The notes beneath the pieces are model-generated. The model searched no databases. It was not told the origin of the DNA and was given only the letters and a program-made list of their open reading frames with translations. Positions 56,268 to 64,000 of a DNA stretch of 64,000 nucleotides are shown piece after piece. Origin of the DNA: JAXGXJ01 sp963816155. GTDB lineage: Bacteria > Actinomycetota > Thermoleophilia > RBG-16-64-13. Position 1 is the first letter of the stretch. The number at the start of each line of letters is the position of its first letter. The position numbers and the translations under genes are program-made. The stretch spans positions 1 through 64,000 of the forward strand of contig CAWFJE010000001.1 in assembly GCA_963816155.1 (NCBI GenBank), read 5' to 3'.

Positions 56268-56555
56268 CTACCCACCCGCGATGGGCAGGAACATGAGAAC
56301 GTCGTCATCTTCCTCGAGGACCGTATGCCTCCCGTCGAGCACGGCGATATCCCGTCCGTTCACCATGACGCGAAGTGGGGCGTGGGCACTTCGCTCGGTG
56401 GGCTCCACGGCGAAGGGCGAGAACTTCTCCCCCTTCTCTTCCCTGAGCCGGCTGAGCAGATCGGTCACCGTGGCGCCTTCGGGTAGCGACACGTCCAGCT
56501 CCGCGTCTCCCAGCAGCATCTTGATGAGACCGACGCTTCGCACTTTGACCTTCAT
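56268..56555 (-). CDS. MoaD/ThiS-family protein
   Basis: 95 residues with the ubiquitin-like MoaD fold: VKVRSVGLIKMLLG, SLPEGATVTDLLSRLREE, VNGRDIAVLDGRHTVLEEDD and the essential C-terminal di-glycine (LPIAGG). The di-glycine would carry a thiocarboxylate that supplies sulfur for pterin dithiolene formation. Such MoaD-like genes commonly sit directly next to AOR genes, as here. It is separated from aor by about 54 bases containing a hairpin. Confidence 0.88.
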   Translation of the reverse strand: MKVKVRSVGLIKMLLGDAELDVSLPEGATVTDLLSRLREEKGEKFSPFAVEPTERSAHAPLRVMVNGRDIAVLDGRHTVLEEDDDVLMFLPIAGG

Positions 56556-56578
56556 CTGAGCGGCCCTTTCCGGGATCC

Positions 56579-56600
56579 GGCGCCCACGCGAGTGGGCGCC
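56579..56600. other. Hairpin between aor and the MoaD-like gene
   Basis: GGCGCCCAC and its reverse complement GTGGGCGCC around a 4-base loop, ten bases after the aor stop. Part of the recurrent intergenic hairpin pattern. Confidence 0.45.
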
Positions 56601-56609
56601 CCGACCCGC

Positions 56610-58481
56610 CTAGACACCAACCAAGTCGCCAAGGTAGTCCAGACGCAACTCCTCCAACTTCGCCCTCGTAGGCACACCTTCACGAGTCCAGCCGCGGGCG
56701 TCGTAGTACTCATCCAGCATGAAGTCCAAGTCGGCCTGACTGATGAGTTGGCCCTTGGATGGTCCTTCGGGGATAGGTTCTGTCTTCAGACGCTCAGGCA
56801 GATCGTCGTCCGCCCGGGTGAAGCCGGCCAATATGTTGAAGACCCGCGCCACGTTGTTGATGCGCTCCCCCACCTGATGCACCTCATCGGTCGTGTAGGT
56901 GAGACCGGTGGCGCCTTCCATGAGGTCGGCCGTGTTCTGGAACATGAAGCCCGCCACGGCCATGTCCATGAGGAAGACGCACATGGTCGGGGAATCGGCC
57001 AGCGCGGTGCGCGCGTCCTGATTCCACTTGGTCAACTTGCCCTTGCCCTCGATCGCGAAGCGATCGACCGGATAGGGGATGGGTATGCCGAAGATCTCCT
57101 GAAACGCGTAGCCCTTGTTGTGATCGGCTCCAGTGAAAGCGGTGGCCAGACTGAGACCATGCGCTTTGGCGCCCCGGACGTCATACGCAGGCAACTCCAA
57201 ACCTTTGATGTGCATGGCGTACTTCTCGGTGCCCTTGCCTATGCGTTCGGCCGCCATCTTGGTGCCATCGGCCAGTAGGTCGCCCAAGCCCTGGCGCTCT
57301 CCCATCATGCTCAGCAGCGTGACCATGGCCTGATCGTTGCCAAAGTGCAGATCGAGACCGCCGGTGTCTTCGAGGGTCAGGATGCCCTTCTCGAACAACT
57401 CCATGGCGAAAGCGATGGTGACTCCCGCCGACATAGTGTCGAGTCCCAACTCATCGGAGATACGGTCGGCGGCGATGATGGCGTCAGGGTTGTCCACTCC
57501 CACGACCCCACCGAAACTGTAGAGAGTCTCGTATTCCGGTCCCTCGGTGAACAGGCCCGCATAGGGCGCTTCCTGGGCCAATCTATATTGACTGCAGCCC
57601 ACGGGACATCCCGAGCAGGCCGTCTTGCCCTGGCCCCGCGATTCGATGGCGTAGCCGCCGATCTTGTCAGCGGGCGTGAACACGCCGGTACCGGTCCAGT
57701 TGTTGGCCGGGTAGATGCCCAGCGCCTGAGTCATGTCGAGTGTGGTGGAAGTGCCGTAGCGGGAGAACTCGGAGTACAGGATGGGGCTCTCCTTCATACC
57801 CTCGCGCATGCGCTTGCGGGCCGCGTCGTACTTCTCCTTGTCGGCGATCTGCATCTGCTGGTCGCCTCGGAGGGCGATGGCTTTCAGGTTCTTGGACCCC
57901 ATGACGGCACCCAGGCCTTTGCGCCCAGCCACCCGGCGCTCATTGACGATGCAGGCCATCCGCGACAGCTTCTCGCCGGCGGGACCGATGCAACTGATGC
58001 GCACGTTCTGATCGTGGAGTTCGTCCTTGATGACCAACTGAGTATCGGTCGTGGGCAGCCCCCAGATCTCCTTGGCCGAGCGGAACTTCACCTCTCCGTT
58101 CTTGATCCAGAGATAGGTCGGCTCCTCGGCCTTGCCTTCGATGATGATGACGTCATAGCCGGCACGCTTCATCTCCACCGGGAAATGCCCTCCGGTTGTG
58201 GCCACCCCCATCGCGCCGGTGGCAGGGGACTTTGCGTTGATCGCCATACGGCTGGCACAGGGGATGGTGGTGCCCGTGAAAGGACCGGGAGCGAAGATGA
58301 GCTTGTTCTCGGGGCCGAGCGGGTCGCAGTCGGCTGGGACTTCATCCAGCAGATACTTGACGGTGAAACCCGATCCCCCGATGAAATCCTGAGCTATGTC
58401 CAGGGGCAGGGGTTCTTCTCGATAGGTCTTGTCGGTGAGATTCACCCTCAGAACCTTGCCCGTATAACCTCCGCGGTACAT
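56610..58481 (-). CDS. aor: Aldehyde:ferredoxin oxidoreductase (tungsten-pterin enzyme)
   Basis: 623 residues: MYRGGYTGKVLRVNLTDKTY, FIGGSGFTVKYLLDEV, APGPFTGTTIPCASRM and GVATTGGHFPVEMKRAGYD of the N-terminal domain; 4Fe-4S ligands CSGCPVGCSQY with a distal Cys at TMCVFLMD; and pterin-binding DVRGAKAHGLSLATAFTGAD. It oxidises aldehydes to acids with ferredoxin as acceptor, using a tungsten bis-pterin. It starts at ATG 58481 after AAGGAGTG. It is divergent from a TetR regulator, with inverted repeats between. TupABC in this window would supply the metal. Confidence 0.94.
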   Translation of the reverse strand: MYRGGYTGKVLRVNLTDKTYREEPLPLDIAQDFIGGSGFTVKYLLDEVPADCDPLGPENKLIFAPGPFTGTTIPCASRMAINAKSPATGAMGVATTGGHFPVEMKRAGYDVIIIEGKAEEPTYLWIKNGEVKFRSAKEIWGLPTTDTQLVIKDELHDQNVRISCIGPAGEKLSRMACIVNERRVAGRKGLGAVMGSKNLKAIALRGDQQMQIADKEKYDAARKRMREGMKESPILYSEFSRYGTSTTLDMTQALGIYPANNWTGTGVFTPADKIGGYAIESRGQGKTACSGCPVGCSQYRLAQEAPYAGLFTEGPEYETLYSFGGVVGVDNPDAIIAADRISDELGLDTMSAGVTIAFAMELFEKGILTLEDTGGLDLHFGNDQAMVTLLSMMGERQGLGDLLADGTKMAAERIGKGTEKYAMHIKGLELPAYDVRGAKAHGLSLATAFTGADHNKGYAFQEIFGIPIPYPVDRFAIEGKGKLTKWNQDARTALADSPTMCVFLMDMAVAGFMFQNTADLMEGATGLTYTTDEVHQVGERINNVARVFNILAGFTRADDDLPERLKTEPIPEGPSKGQLISQADLDFMLDEYYDARGWTREGVPTRAKLEELRLDYLGDLVGV

Positions 58482-58520
58482 GTCACTCCTTCGGTCAAGA
58501 GGTCTTCTCCGAGGACGAAG

Positions 58521-58575
58521 CTCCGGCCTTCAGGGCCGGAGGCGCACGAGAATCCTGCGGTCGTTTCTCGTGCGC
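58521..58575. promoter_or_regulatory. Inverted repeats upstream of aor
   Basis: 58542-58575 has 11-base arms (GCGCACGAGAA and its complement) with a 12-base spacer; 58521-58541 is a second hairpin with 8-base arms. On the minus strand both lie after a TATTCT box (58578-58583) and before the aor start, so they may be a TetR operator or leader hairpins. Confidence 0.5.
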
Positions 58576-58661
58576 AAAGAATACCAGCCATTCTGTTTCG
58601 GGTCAGCCGAGATGCGTCCGACGGTTCGCGGAGACGGGATGGCGGCGGCCTTCGAATCGTT

Positions 58662-58690
58662 TTGTACGCGGGGAGGCGGCCCTATATACT
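58662..58690 (+). promoter_or_regulatory. tetR promoter, probably leaderless mRNA
   Basis: TTGTAC (58662-58667) and TATACT (58685-58690) with a 17-base spacer. The ATG at 58699 starts nine bases after the -10, so transcription would begin on or beside the start codon. No Shine-Dalgarno is present. Confidence 0.55.
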
Positions 58691-58698
58691 GACGCACC

Positions 58699-59391
58699 AT
58701 GGGAGATAACGAGAGTCCGTATCGCATACCGCAACAGAAGCGCAGCAAGGAATCGCTCGAGAGGCTGCTTGAGGCAGCCGAAGAACAGATCCGCGCGGAT
58801 GGCATCGAGTCACTGACCATCGCCAGTGTCGTGGGCAGGGCGGGACTGTCGGTAGGCGCCTTCTACGCCCGCTTCGCCGATAGGAGCGGCCTGCTGCACG
58901 CCGTGCAGGGCCGCTATCACGATAGAGTCGAACCGCCTCTTCTCGAACAGTTGGTGGCCACAGTCTCACCCGAGAAGACCCTCGCCGGTGCTGTCGGCCG
59001 GGCGATCGACCTCCTGGTCGACCATGTCATGAACGAGAGAGAGCTATCTCGGGCCTTCATGATGTCATCCGTCTTCGATCCGACCCTGCGGAACCGGGGA
59101 GAGCAGGTGAACAGGGCGCGTAGGGATGTTCTCGTTTCGGTACTGCTGCCTCACAAGGACGAGATCCATCACCCCGACCCGGTTCTGGCAATCTACATGG
59201 CCTACGGGATGTATGCAGCGGTGATCCGAGGCTCTCTGGTGTTCGGCATCGAGCATGAACTCTACTCCACCATCTCAGACCAGACCGTCGTCGTGGAGTT
59301 GAAGCAGGCGTTGACCCTTTATCTGAAAGGGGAGCGCACGCCCGACACCACTTCCCTTTCCGAGAGAGCGAGCGCAGCGCTGGCCGGATAA
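58699..59391 (+). CDS. TetR-family transcriptional regulator
   Basis: 230 residues. The N-terminal helix-turn-helix is RLLEAAEEQIRADGIESLTI ASVVGRAGLSVGAFYARFADRSGLL, the usual TetR pattern; the C-terminal ~150 residues are the ligand-binding helical domain. It is divergent from aor and probably controls aor and the following genes via the inverted repeats between them. Ligand unknown; an aldehyde or aromatic acid would fit the context. The ATG appears to be at the transcript 5' end. Confidence 0.88.
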   Translation: MGDNESPYRIPQQKRSKESLERLLEAAEEQIRADGIESLTIASVVGRAGLSVGAFYARFADRSGLLHAVQGRYHDRVEPPLLEQLVATVSPEKTLAGAVGRAIDLLVDHVMNERELSRAFMMSSVFDPTLRNRGEQVNRARRDVLVSVLLPHKDEIHHPDPVLAIYMAYGMYAAVIRGSLVFGIEHELYSTISDQTVVVELKQALTLYLKGERTPDTTSLSERASAALAG

Positions 59392-59502
59392 GCGAGGCGC
59401 GGCCTCTCAGCCAGGGCATGTTCGACCATGACCTGCTCGAAGGGGGACCTTGCGACTGAGGGCCACCGGTACCTGGATAGGCCTCGTTTGCAGCGCTCCT
59501 TA

Positions 59503-59531
59503 CGGCATTCTTATGCCGATACAGCTATACT
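59503..59531 (+). promoter_or_regulatory. Possible promoter and inverted repeat of the PrsA-like gene
   Basis: TATACT at 59526-59531 is a plausible -10, 39 bases before the GTG. CGGCAT-N4-ATGCCG (59503-59518) lies where a -35 would be and could be an operator. No good -35 is visible. Confidence 0.35.
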
Positions 59532-59569
59532 GCGCAAACGCCGTTGGAAACACAGTAAGTGAGGTTCTT

Positions 59570-60769
59570 GTGACAAGAAGAATCGTGGCCGTCGTCGTTT
59601 CTGTGCTCGTCCTTATCGGGCTCCTGGGACTGGTCGTCGGGTGCGGCGGCGACGAGCTGCCTGACGATGCCGTGGCCCAGGTCGGAGACGTGTACATCAC
59701 ACAGGCCCAGTTGGATACCAAGGTGGAGGACTTCAAGGCCCAGTACATGGGCTATGCACCCGATGAAGCCACCGACCCAGAGGGGTACAAGGAGTTCACA
59801 CAGGGCGTCCTCGACTACCTCATCACCTACGAGATCGTCACCCAGAAGGCAGAAGAGTTGGGCGTATCCGTTACCGACGAAGAAGTCCAGGCCGAACTCG
59901 ACACGATCCTCCAGGAGACGTTCGCGGGCGACCAGGCCCAGTTCGACGAAGCCCTAGCCGCGCAGAACATGACCATAGACCAACTGAAGGTCAGTTATAG
60001 GGAATCCATGCTGCTGCAGGGGGCCTACGAAGAAGTGACCAAGGATGTCACCACCGTGCCTGATGCTGACATCGCCGCGTATTTCGAAGAGAACAAGGCC
60101 GACTTCTTCACGGACGAGAAGCGCACCGCTCGTCACATCCTGGCGACGCCCGCCGGTGAAGAGGACGATTCCACGACCTCTTCCACCGTCGCCGGAGACA
60201 CCACGACCACCGCGGCCGCACCCACGGACGCTGAGTGGGAGGCCGCTTTGGCCAAAGCCGATGAGGTCAGACAGGAACTTGTCGACGGAGGCGACTGGAC
60301 GACGCTCGCCGCCGAGTACTCTGACGACCCCGGGAGCAAGGACGGCGGCGGCGACCTGGGACTGATCGCCAGGGGCGAGATGGTGCCCGAGTTCGAGGAG
60401 GCGGTGTTCACGCTGGCCAAGGACGAAATCTCCCAGCCGATCAGGACGGCGTATGGGTATCACATCATCCAGGTCACCGACATCACCCCGGCCAAGCAGT
60501 CCACCCTGGACGAAGTCAAGGACGACATCTCCGCCAAGCTTCTGTCCGACCTGAAGCTGGCCGCCTGGCAGACGTGGCTTGATGCGGCCAAGGCGGGCAT
60601 CGGCGTCGTATTCAGAGCGGGTATGGAACCGACTACGACCACCACCGCGGCCTCGTCCGAAGAAGTCTCCCCGGACGCCACTTCCACCACCAACACGCCC
60701 GCGACCACCGAGGCCGGCACGGCTATCACCAGCCAGGCTGCAGAGACCACAACCACGGCTGCGCCCTAG
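59570..60769 (+). CDS. PrsA/SurA-like parvulin peptidyl-prolyl isomerase lipoprotein
   Basis: 399 residues from GTG 59570. Signal peptide with lipobox ending VVGC, a SurA-like N-terminal helical domain (YKEFTQGVLDYLITYEIVTQ), then a parvulin domain (RTARHILATP, YSDDPGSKDGGGDLGLIARG, GYHIIQVTDI) interrupted by a ~45-residue Ser/Thr/Ala-rich insert with a helix. The C-terminal ~50 residues are Thr/Ala-rich. It should assist folding of exported proteins at the outer membrane face. The insert inside the isomerase domain is unusual in length. Confidence 0.88.
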   Translation: MTRRIVAVVVSVLVLIGLLGLVVGCGGDELPDDAVAQVGDVYITQAQLDTKVEDFKAQYMGYAPDEATDPEGYKEFTQGVLDYLITYEIVTQKAEELGVSVTDEEVQAELDTILQETFAGDQAQFDEALAAQNMTIDQLKVSYRESMLLQGAYEEVTKDVTTVPDADIAAYFEENKADFFTDEKRTARHILATPAGEEDDSTTSSTVAGDTTTTAAAPTDAEWEAALAKADEVRQELVDGGDWTTLAAEYSDDPGSKDGGGDLGLIARGEMVPEFEEAVFTLAKDEISQPIRTAYGYHIIQVTDITPAKQSTLDEVKDDISAKLLSDLKLAAWQTWLDAAKAGIGVVFRAGMEPTTTTTAASSEEVSPDATSTTNTPATTEAGTAITSQAAETTTTAAP

Positions 60770-60800
60770 CAGCCGGACGGTCTCACGCGGAGCATCTGCC

Positions 60801-60835
60801 ACGGGGCGGACCGGCCTTCAGCCGGTCCGCCCCGT
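60801..60835. terminator. Bidirectional terminator-type hairpin
   Basis: Perfect 15-base arms with a 5-base loop between the PrsA-like stop (plus) and the convergent gene stop at 60898 (minus). It is GC-rich and has no T-run. Confidence 0.6.
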
Positions 60836-60897
60836 CTCGTCTCTACCGAAGGCGGCCGGACATCCGCCCCCCACGCCGGAATACGTTGAGCAGCAGC

Positions 60898-61281
60898 CTA
60901 CTTGGCTCGGCTCAGCCGCTTGTTCGCCATGCACATGCCACAGCCGACGCGGCACTCGTTCCCGGGCATCCGGCCGCAGAAGCCGTAGTGAAGACCCAGC
61001 CGCCGCTCGTCTTCCTTCGCCAGCGGTTGATCTTGGTCAGGGGCAGGAGCGAAGTCTACGTAGCCCTTGGTGTAGGGCAGCACCAGACGCCCGTGCGAAA
61101 GACGGATCGGTTCGGCCGGCACGAGCAACTGCTTGCCGGCGGCGCCATCGACCAAGAGCCACCATGTGGCGAACTTGCGTCGGGGAAAGCCGAGGCCGGC
61201 GATCGTGCCGATCCTCTGGCCGTGTGCATCAAATAGGTCTCGCCCAGTCCACTGGGCAAGCTCGTCAGCGTCCGCAGCCAT
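60898..61281 (-). CDS. PRC-barrel-like protein with Cys-rich C-terminus
   Basis: 127 residues from ATG 61281 (GAAAGG six bases upstream). The N-terminal ~90 residues look like a PRC-barrel: LFDAHGQRIGTIAGLGFPRR, WWLLVDGAAGKQLLVPAEPI and LPYTKGYVDFAPAP. The tail contains CGRMPGNECRVGCGMCMA, four cysteines in a short stretch that could bind metal or a disulfide. Function unknown. It is convergent with the PrsA-like gene. Confidence 0.6.
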   Translation of the reverse strand: MAADADELAQWTGRDLFDAHGQRIGTIAGLGFPRRKFATWWLLVDGAAGKQLLVPAEPIRLSHGRLVLPYTKGYVDFAPAPDQDQPLAKEDERRLGLHYGFCGRMPGNECRVGCGMCMANKRLSRAK

Positions 61282-61442
61282 CGCCATCCTTTCAGTGTCG
61301 ACTTCTTCCAGTCTACCGTGGAAGCGAGTGCCATCCCAAAGAAAGAGCCGCCCGGCGAACTCGGCCCCCACCGTGGTGGTCGACCGAGAGTCCGCCGAGC
61401 GGCCCCGTTACCGGCATCTGTGCCGGCGGTCTAGGCCAGACT

Positions 61443-63044
61443 CTAGAGACCGGGCGCGAAACGGAACTTCTGCTCCGGATCGACGATAGCGAGGATCTGC
61501 ACGATACAGCCGTCACCGCTGGGCCAACGCCAGGGCAGGACCAGTAGGGTGCAGCGCTCGTTGGTGACCTCATCGAGATCTCCACCGACGTTCTCGATGC
61601 CCGGGATGCCGCCCGTGACCATGAGGGTCTTGTGCGCCGGTTCCCAGTTGGGGAAGGCGTCGAGCGGATCCTGGCCGCCGTGCTCCTGCTTCCACTCTTC
61701 GATGAGATGGGGATGTGTGGGTCCAAGCCCGTGATTGACCAGTTTGGTCGCGATCGGATGGTCGTTCGCCTGGGCTCCATAGCCGATCACCTTGAGCTTG
61801 TGGTCGATGGCCCACTGGGCACACGTCGCGTCGGCGCCGGGACCATACGCGAAGTACTCGTCGGTGTCGCCCCACTTACGATGGAAGCCCGTGTTGACCA
61901 TGACCATGTCGCCCTCTTGGATCTTGGGATTGGCGTTCTCCAGATCCTCGGAGCTGATGACACCCCATTTTTCCTTGGGAGCGTCGACGACCACACCGGT
62001 ACCGAACATCCGCCAGACCGGGTAATCGTTGATGGTCGGAGTGCATTCGGTCACATGCAGCGGAGCGTCCATATGAGTGCAGCGGTGCATGATGCCTTCC
62101 CACTGCGTCTGGTACACACCGTCGCGTGCGTGGAACTTGACCACGTCGATATTGACGCTCGGGGTAGAAGGCCACTCGGGCATGAACTGGGCGAAGGTAT
62201 GACCCAGGCTGTAGACAGAGAGACCGTTCCGTCCCGGCTTGCTGCCGGCTTCGAGCCGGGCGCTGCCGGTGGGATCGAAGATCGCGACCACGCGGACGGG
62301 GCACGCCTCGCCGTGCTCGAACTTCCAGGGGATGGCCGCCAGGGTGGCGCGACGGCCCTTGATCGAGTCCACGTCGCCACCGATCTGCTTGATGATGGGC
62401 ATGCCCGCACCGGTCAGGGTCCGGGCGGCGATGTTCAACTCGGGGAAATCCGCTTTGGCATCTCCGCCGGTGGCCTTGGTGTATTCGGCAGCCAGACGTT
62501 TCATCTGCGGGCCGCCGCGCTGGGGACCCATATGAGTGGCCAGCGGACAGTCGATAAAGGGGGTGTCGACGGCGACCATCTTCGCGCCTGCCTGGACGAG
62601 ATACTCAGCGGCGTCTTTGGTCAGTCCCGGCGCTTCACCGAAGTACTCGAGGCCGTCGGAGTATTTCTGGTTCCATCCGGTCACGATCACTACGATGTCG
62701 CCCGCCTCGATGGCCGGCGTGGCGGCTTTGATGTCCGCGGCGGTGACCTTCTCCCAGTTCTTCTTGGGGATGTCGAGGACCACGCCATTGCCGAAGAACG
62801 TGGTGGGATCGATGGCGGCGAGGTCGGCACCTTTCTGGATGTAGGCGAGAGGAGCATTCATGTGCGTGCCCGTGTTCATCACCGTGGTGATGCGCCAAGC
62901 CAAGACGCCGTGCTGAGCGTGCTTGACCCCACGGACCATACGCACGTCGGGATCGCCCGGATACGAGGGCACCCCGTGATCCCACACGTGGCTCAGTTCA
63001 ACGAACTGTAGCCCGGAGAAGGGGTCGGTGACGACATTTGTCAT
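61443..63044 (-). CDS. Tandem cyclase-family protein (kynurenine formamidase/isatin hydrolase-like)
   Basis: 533 residues made of two homologous cyclase domains (residues ~10-265 and ~270-533). The family motif HxGTHxDxPxH is degenerate in the first (NTGTHMNAPLAY) and nearly intact in the second (HRCTHMDAPLH, G to C only). Other shared blocks are WSP-type repeats GDIVVIVTGW / GDMVMVNTGF, and GxxPIIKQIGGDVDSI / GIPGIENVGGDLDEV. Members hydrolyse or cyclise formamides and lactams such as N-formylkynurenine or isatin. ATG 63044 follows AAGGAGAAAG. It may need the second active site only. Substrate unknown. Confidence 0.85.
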   Translation of the reverse strand: MTNVVTDPFSGLQFVELSHVWDHGVPSYPGDPDVRMVRGVKHAQHGVLAWRITTVMNTGTHMNAPLAYIQKGADLAAIDPTTFFGNGVVLDIPKKNWEKVTAADIKAATPAIEAGDIVVIVTGWNQKYSDGLEYFGEAPGLTKDAAEYLVQAGAKMVAVDTPFIDCPLATHMGPQRGGPQMKRLAAEYTKATGGDAKADFPELNIAARTLTGAGMPIIKQIGGDVDSIKGRRATLAAIPWKFEHGEACPVRVVAIFDPTGSARLEAGSKPGRNGLSVYSLGHTFAQFMPEWPSTPSVNIDVVKFHARDGVYQTQWEGIMHRCTHMDAPLHVTECTPTINDYPVWRMFGTGVVVDAPKEKWGVISSEDLENANPKIQEGDMVMVNTGFHRKWGDTDEYFAYGPGADATCAQWAIDHKLKVIGYGAQANDHPIATKLVNHGLGPTHPHLIEEWKQEHGGQDPLDAFPNWEPAHKTLMVTGGIPGIENVGGDLDEVTNERCTLLVLPWRWPSGDGCIVQILAIVDPEQKFRFAPGL

Positions 63045-63198
63045 ATCAGCTTTCTCCTTATTCGGTCGGCGGTCTCTAGTCGGATGGACCTCTATGCGAC
63101 GGCGAACAGGCCGGTGGGAGGAACGGTCATCCGCCGCACTCGGTTCCCATGTGGGTTTGCTTGAGGCAGGGGATGGGCATCCTGTGCCGGCACCTTAA

Positions 63199-63233
63199 TG
63201 GTATAACTATACCAGATACTGGAAGAGGCGCAA
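63199..63233 (-). promoter_or_regulatory. Cyclase-gene promoter with 16-base palindromic operator
   Basis: TTGCGC (63228-63233) and TATAGT (63206-63211) are 16 bases apart on the minus strand. The -10 lies within TGGTATAACTATACCA (63199-63214), a perfect inverted repeat of 7-base arms, a likely operator. Remaining bases from 63045 to 63198 show nothing recognisable. Confidence 0.5.
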
Positions 63234-63296
63234 GGGTCCGGGGCGCGGTCGAAGGGGCCGCGGTCGAAAGCCCTCTGTGGTCGACTCCCGGATGAC

Positions 63297-63332
63297 GACG
63301 AGGCCGTCGCCGATACCGGCGACGGCCTCGTC
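63297..63332. terminator. Hairpin after the alcohol dehydrogenase gene
   Basis: Arms of 15 to 16 bases (63297-63312 and 63317-63332) with a 4-base loop, 25 bases beyond the adh stop in its direction. No T-run. Confidence 0.55.
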
Positions 63333-63356
63333 CCAGATCACAGGTGGAGTCTACCG

Positions 63357-64000
63357 TCAGCCCATCAGCAGCACAGGTTTGATGGCGGTACCGTCGTGAG
63401 TGGCCTTGACGGCTTCGTTGATGTCGGCGAAGGCGAATGTCGTGACCAGTCTGTCGAGAGGGAAGCGTCCCTGCTTGTACCACTCGATCATCTTAGGCAG
63501 GAAGGTGCGCGGCACCGCTGATCCGGCCATGATGAACTGCACGCGGATGCCCTTGGAAAGGAGAGCATGTGGGCCACCACCCAACGTCTCGGCCTCCGGA
63601 GCAGCGACCACCCCGAACACCCCTCCCCCTTTGAGCACGCTGGCGGCGGTGACCCACGAAGTCACCGCTCCCGAACTGTCCAGAGCGTGGGAGATACCCC
63701 GAGGAGCGATCTCGTTGATGCGGGCCACAACATCATCGGTCTTGGCGTTCACCGTATGGGTGGCTCCCAACTCCAGAGCCAGCTCGAGCCGCTTGGGATT
63801 GCGGGCCACGGCGATGATCGGGTAGGCACCGGCAAGGTGAGCTGCCATGACCGCGGCCTGGCCCACTCCCCCCACCCCCAGGGATAGGAAGCTGTCCTTG
63901 GGTCCCACCGCCAACTCGTTGACCACTGAACCGGCCCCTGTCATGGCGCCGCAGGGCAGAGCCGCCAGTATCTCCCAGGGAGTGTCGTCGTCGACCTTGA
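63357..64000 (-). CDS. Zinc-type alcohol dehydrogenase, partial (C-terminal part)
   Basis: About 214 residues, running off the window edge at its 5' end. It shows the MDR nucleotide-binding domain: LGVGGVGQAAVMAAHLAG dinucleotide loop, RLELALELGATHTVNAKTDD, ISHALDSSGAVTSWVTAA and a C-terminal VTTFAFADINEAVKATHDG typical of aryl/benzyl-alcohol-type dehydrogenases. The catalytic-zinc N-terminal domain lies beyond 64000. It would oxidise an alcohol to an aldehyde, a possible substrate for the AOR upstream. Stop at 63357, followed by a hairpin. Confidence 0.88.
   Translation of the reverse strand, partial: KVDDDTPWEILAALPCGAMTGAGSVVNELAVGPKDSFLSLGVGGVGQAAVMAAHLAGAYPIIAVARNPKRLELALELGATHTVNAKTDDVVARINEIAPRGISHALDSSGAVTSWVTAASVLKGGGVFGVVAAPEAETLGGGPHALLSKGIRVQFIMAGSAVPRTFLPKMIEWYKQGRFPLDRLVTTFAFADINEAVKATHDGTAIKPVLLMG

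Noticed and set aside
60885..60905. AGCAGCAGCCT near 60890 as a third repeat copy
   Set aside because: Only about ten bases match the repeat end and the flanks do not; chance is likely.

Overview
High-GC window from what looks like an anaerobic member of the Actinobacteriota. The lineage pointers are a dnaK-hsp20-grpE-dnaJ-hspR heat-shock operon with a HAIR-type operator, an inositol-phosphate synthase next to a CDP-alcohol phosphatidyltransferase, and Thr/Ser/Pro-rich linkers in exported proteins. The lifestyle pointers are the futalosine route to menaquinone, a tungstate transporter, molybdopterin-cofactor genes, a tungsten-type aldehyde:ferredoxin oxidoreductase and heterodisulfide-reductase-like Fe-S proteins. 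The exact class cannot be fixed from this sequence.

Layout. 1-5.4 kb (minus): fragments of a UDP-sugar epimerase, HdrB/HdrC-like proteins, a class V aminotransferase and two ABC permeases, all riddled with frameshifts; this looks like poor sequence or a contig edge. 4.9-8.1 kb: the ATPase and lipoprotein of a nucleoside-type (BmpA/YufOPQ-like) ABC transporter, translationally coupled to 8.1-14.5 kb, a menaquinone cluster (mqnC, mqnA, mqnE, menG/ubiE, mqnP, mqnL). 14.5-16.8 kb: a glycosyltransferase divergent from a GGDEF protein. 16.9-24.2 kb (minus): molybdenum/tungsten cofactor genes (mobA-mobB fusion, moaA, moaC-MOSC fusion, mogA) and tupABC with a structured leader. 24.3-29.2 kb: a solitary secretion-type ATPase, then ruc-like zinc ribbon, surE, HAD phosphatase and ligA behind a CIRCE element. 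29.3-40.2 kb: heat-shock operon, a class A penicillin-binding protein and clpB. 40.3-44.1 kb: small genes, rlmD-like methyltransferase and an atypical uracil-DNA-glycosylase-like protein. 44.2-49.2 kb: an inositol-lipid cluster (phosphatidyltransferase, ino1, glycosyltransferase-PHP fusion). 49.4-55.2 kb: M23-like protein, Nudix fusion, YchF-like GTPase, lipoprotein, subtilase with SLH repeats. 55.2-64 kb: a catabolic-looking cluster (amidohydrolase, MoaD-like, AOR, TetR, PrsA-type isomerase, tandem cyclase, zinc alcohol dehydrogenase running off the end).

How it works together. Tungstate uptake (Tup) and cofactor synthesis (moaA, moaC, mogA, mobAB) would supply the AOR at 56.6 kb, which has its own MoaD-like neighbour. 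Two heat-shock circuits are visible: HspR/HAIR on dnaK and probably clpB, and a CIRCE site (HrcA operator) upstream of the ruc-like gene. The most suggestive unexplained unit is the phosphatidyltransferase-ino1-(GT4+PHP) set, where the PHP phosphatase domain may supply the dephosphorylation step that phosphatidylinositol-phosphate synthesis needs. Recurrent perfect GC hairpins sit between genes, and a dispersed repeat occurs at about 20.8 and 43.4 kb.
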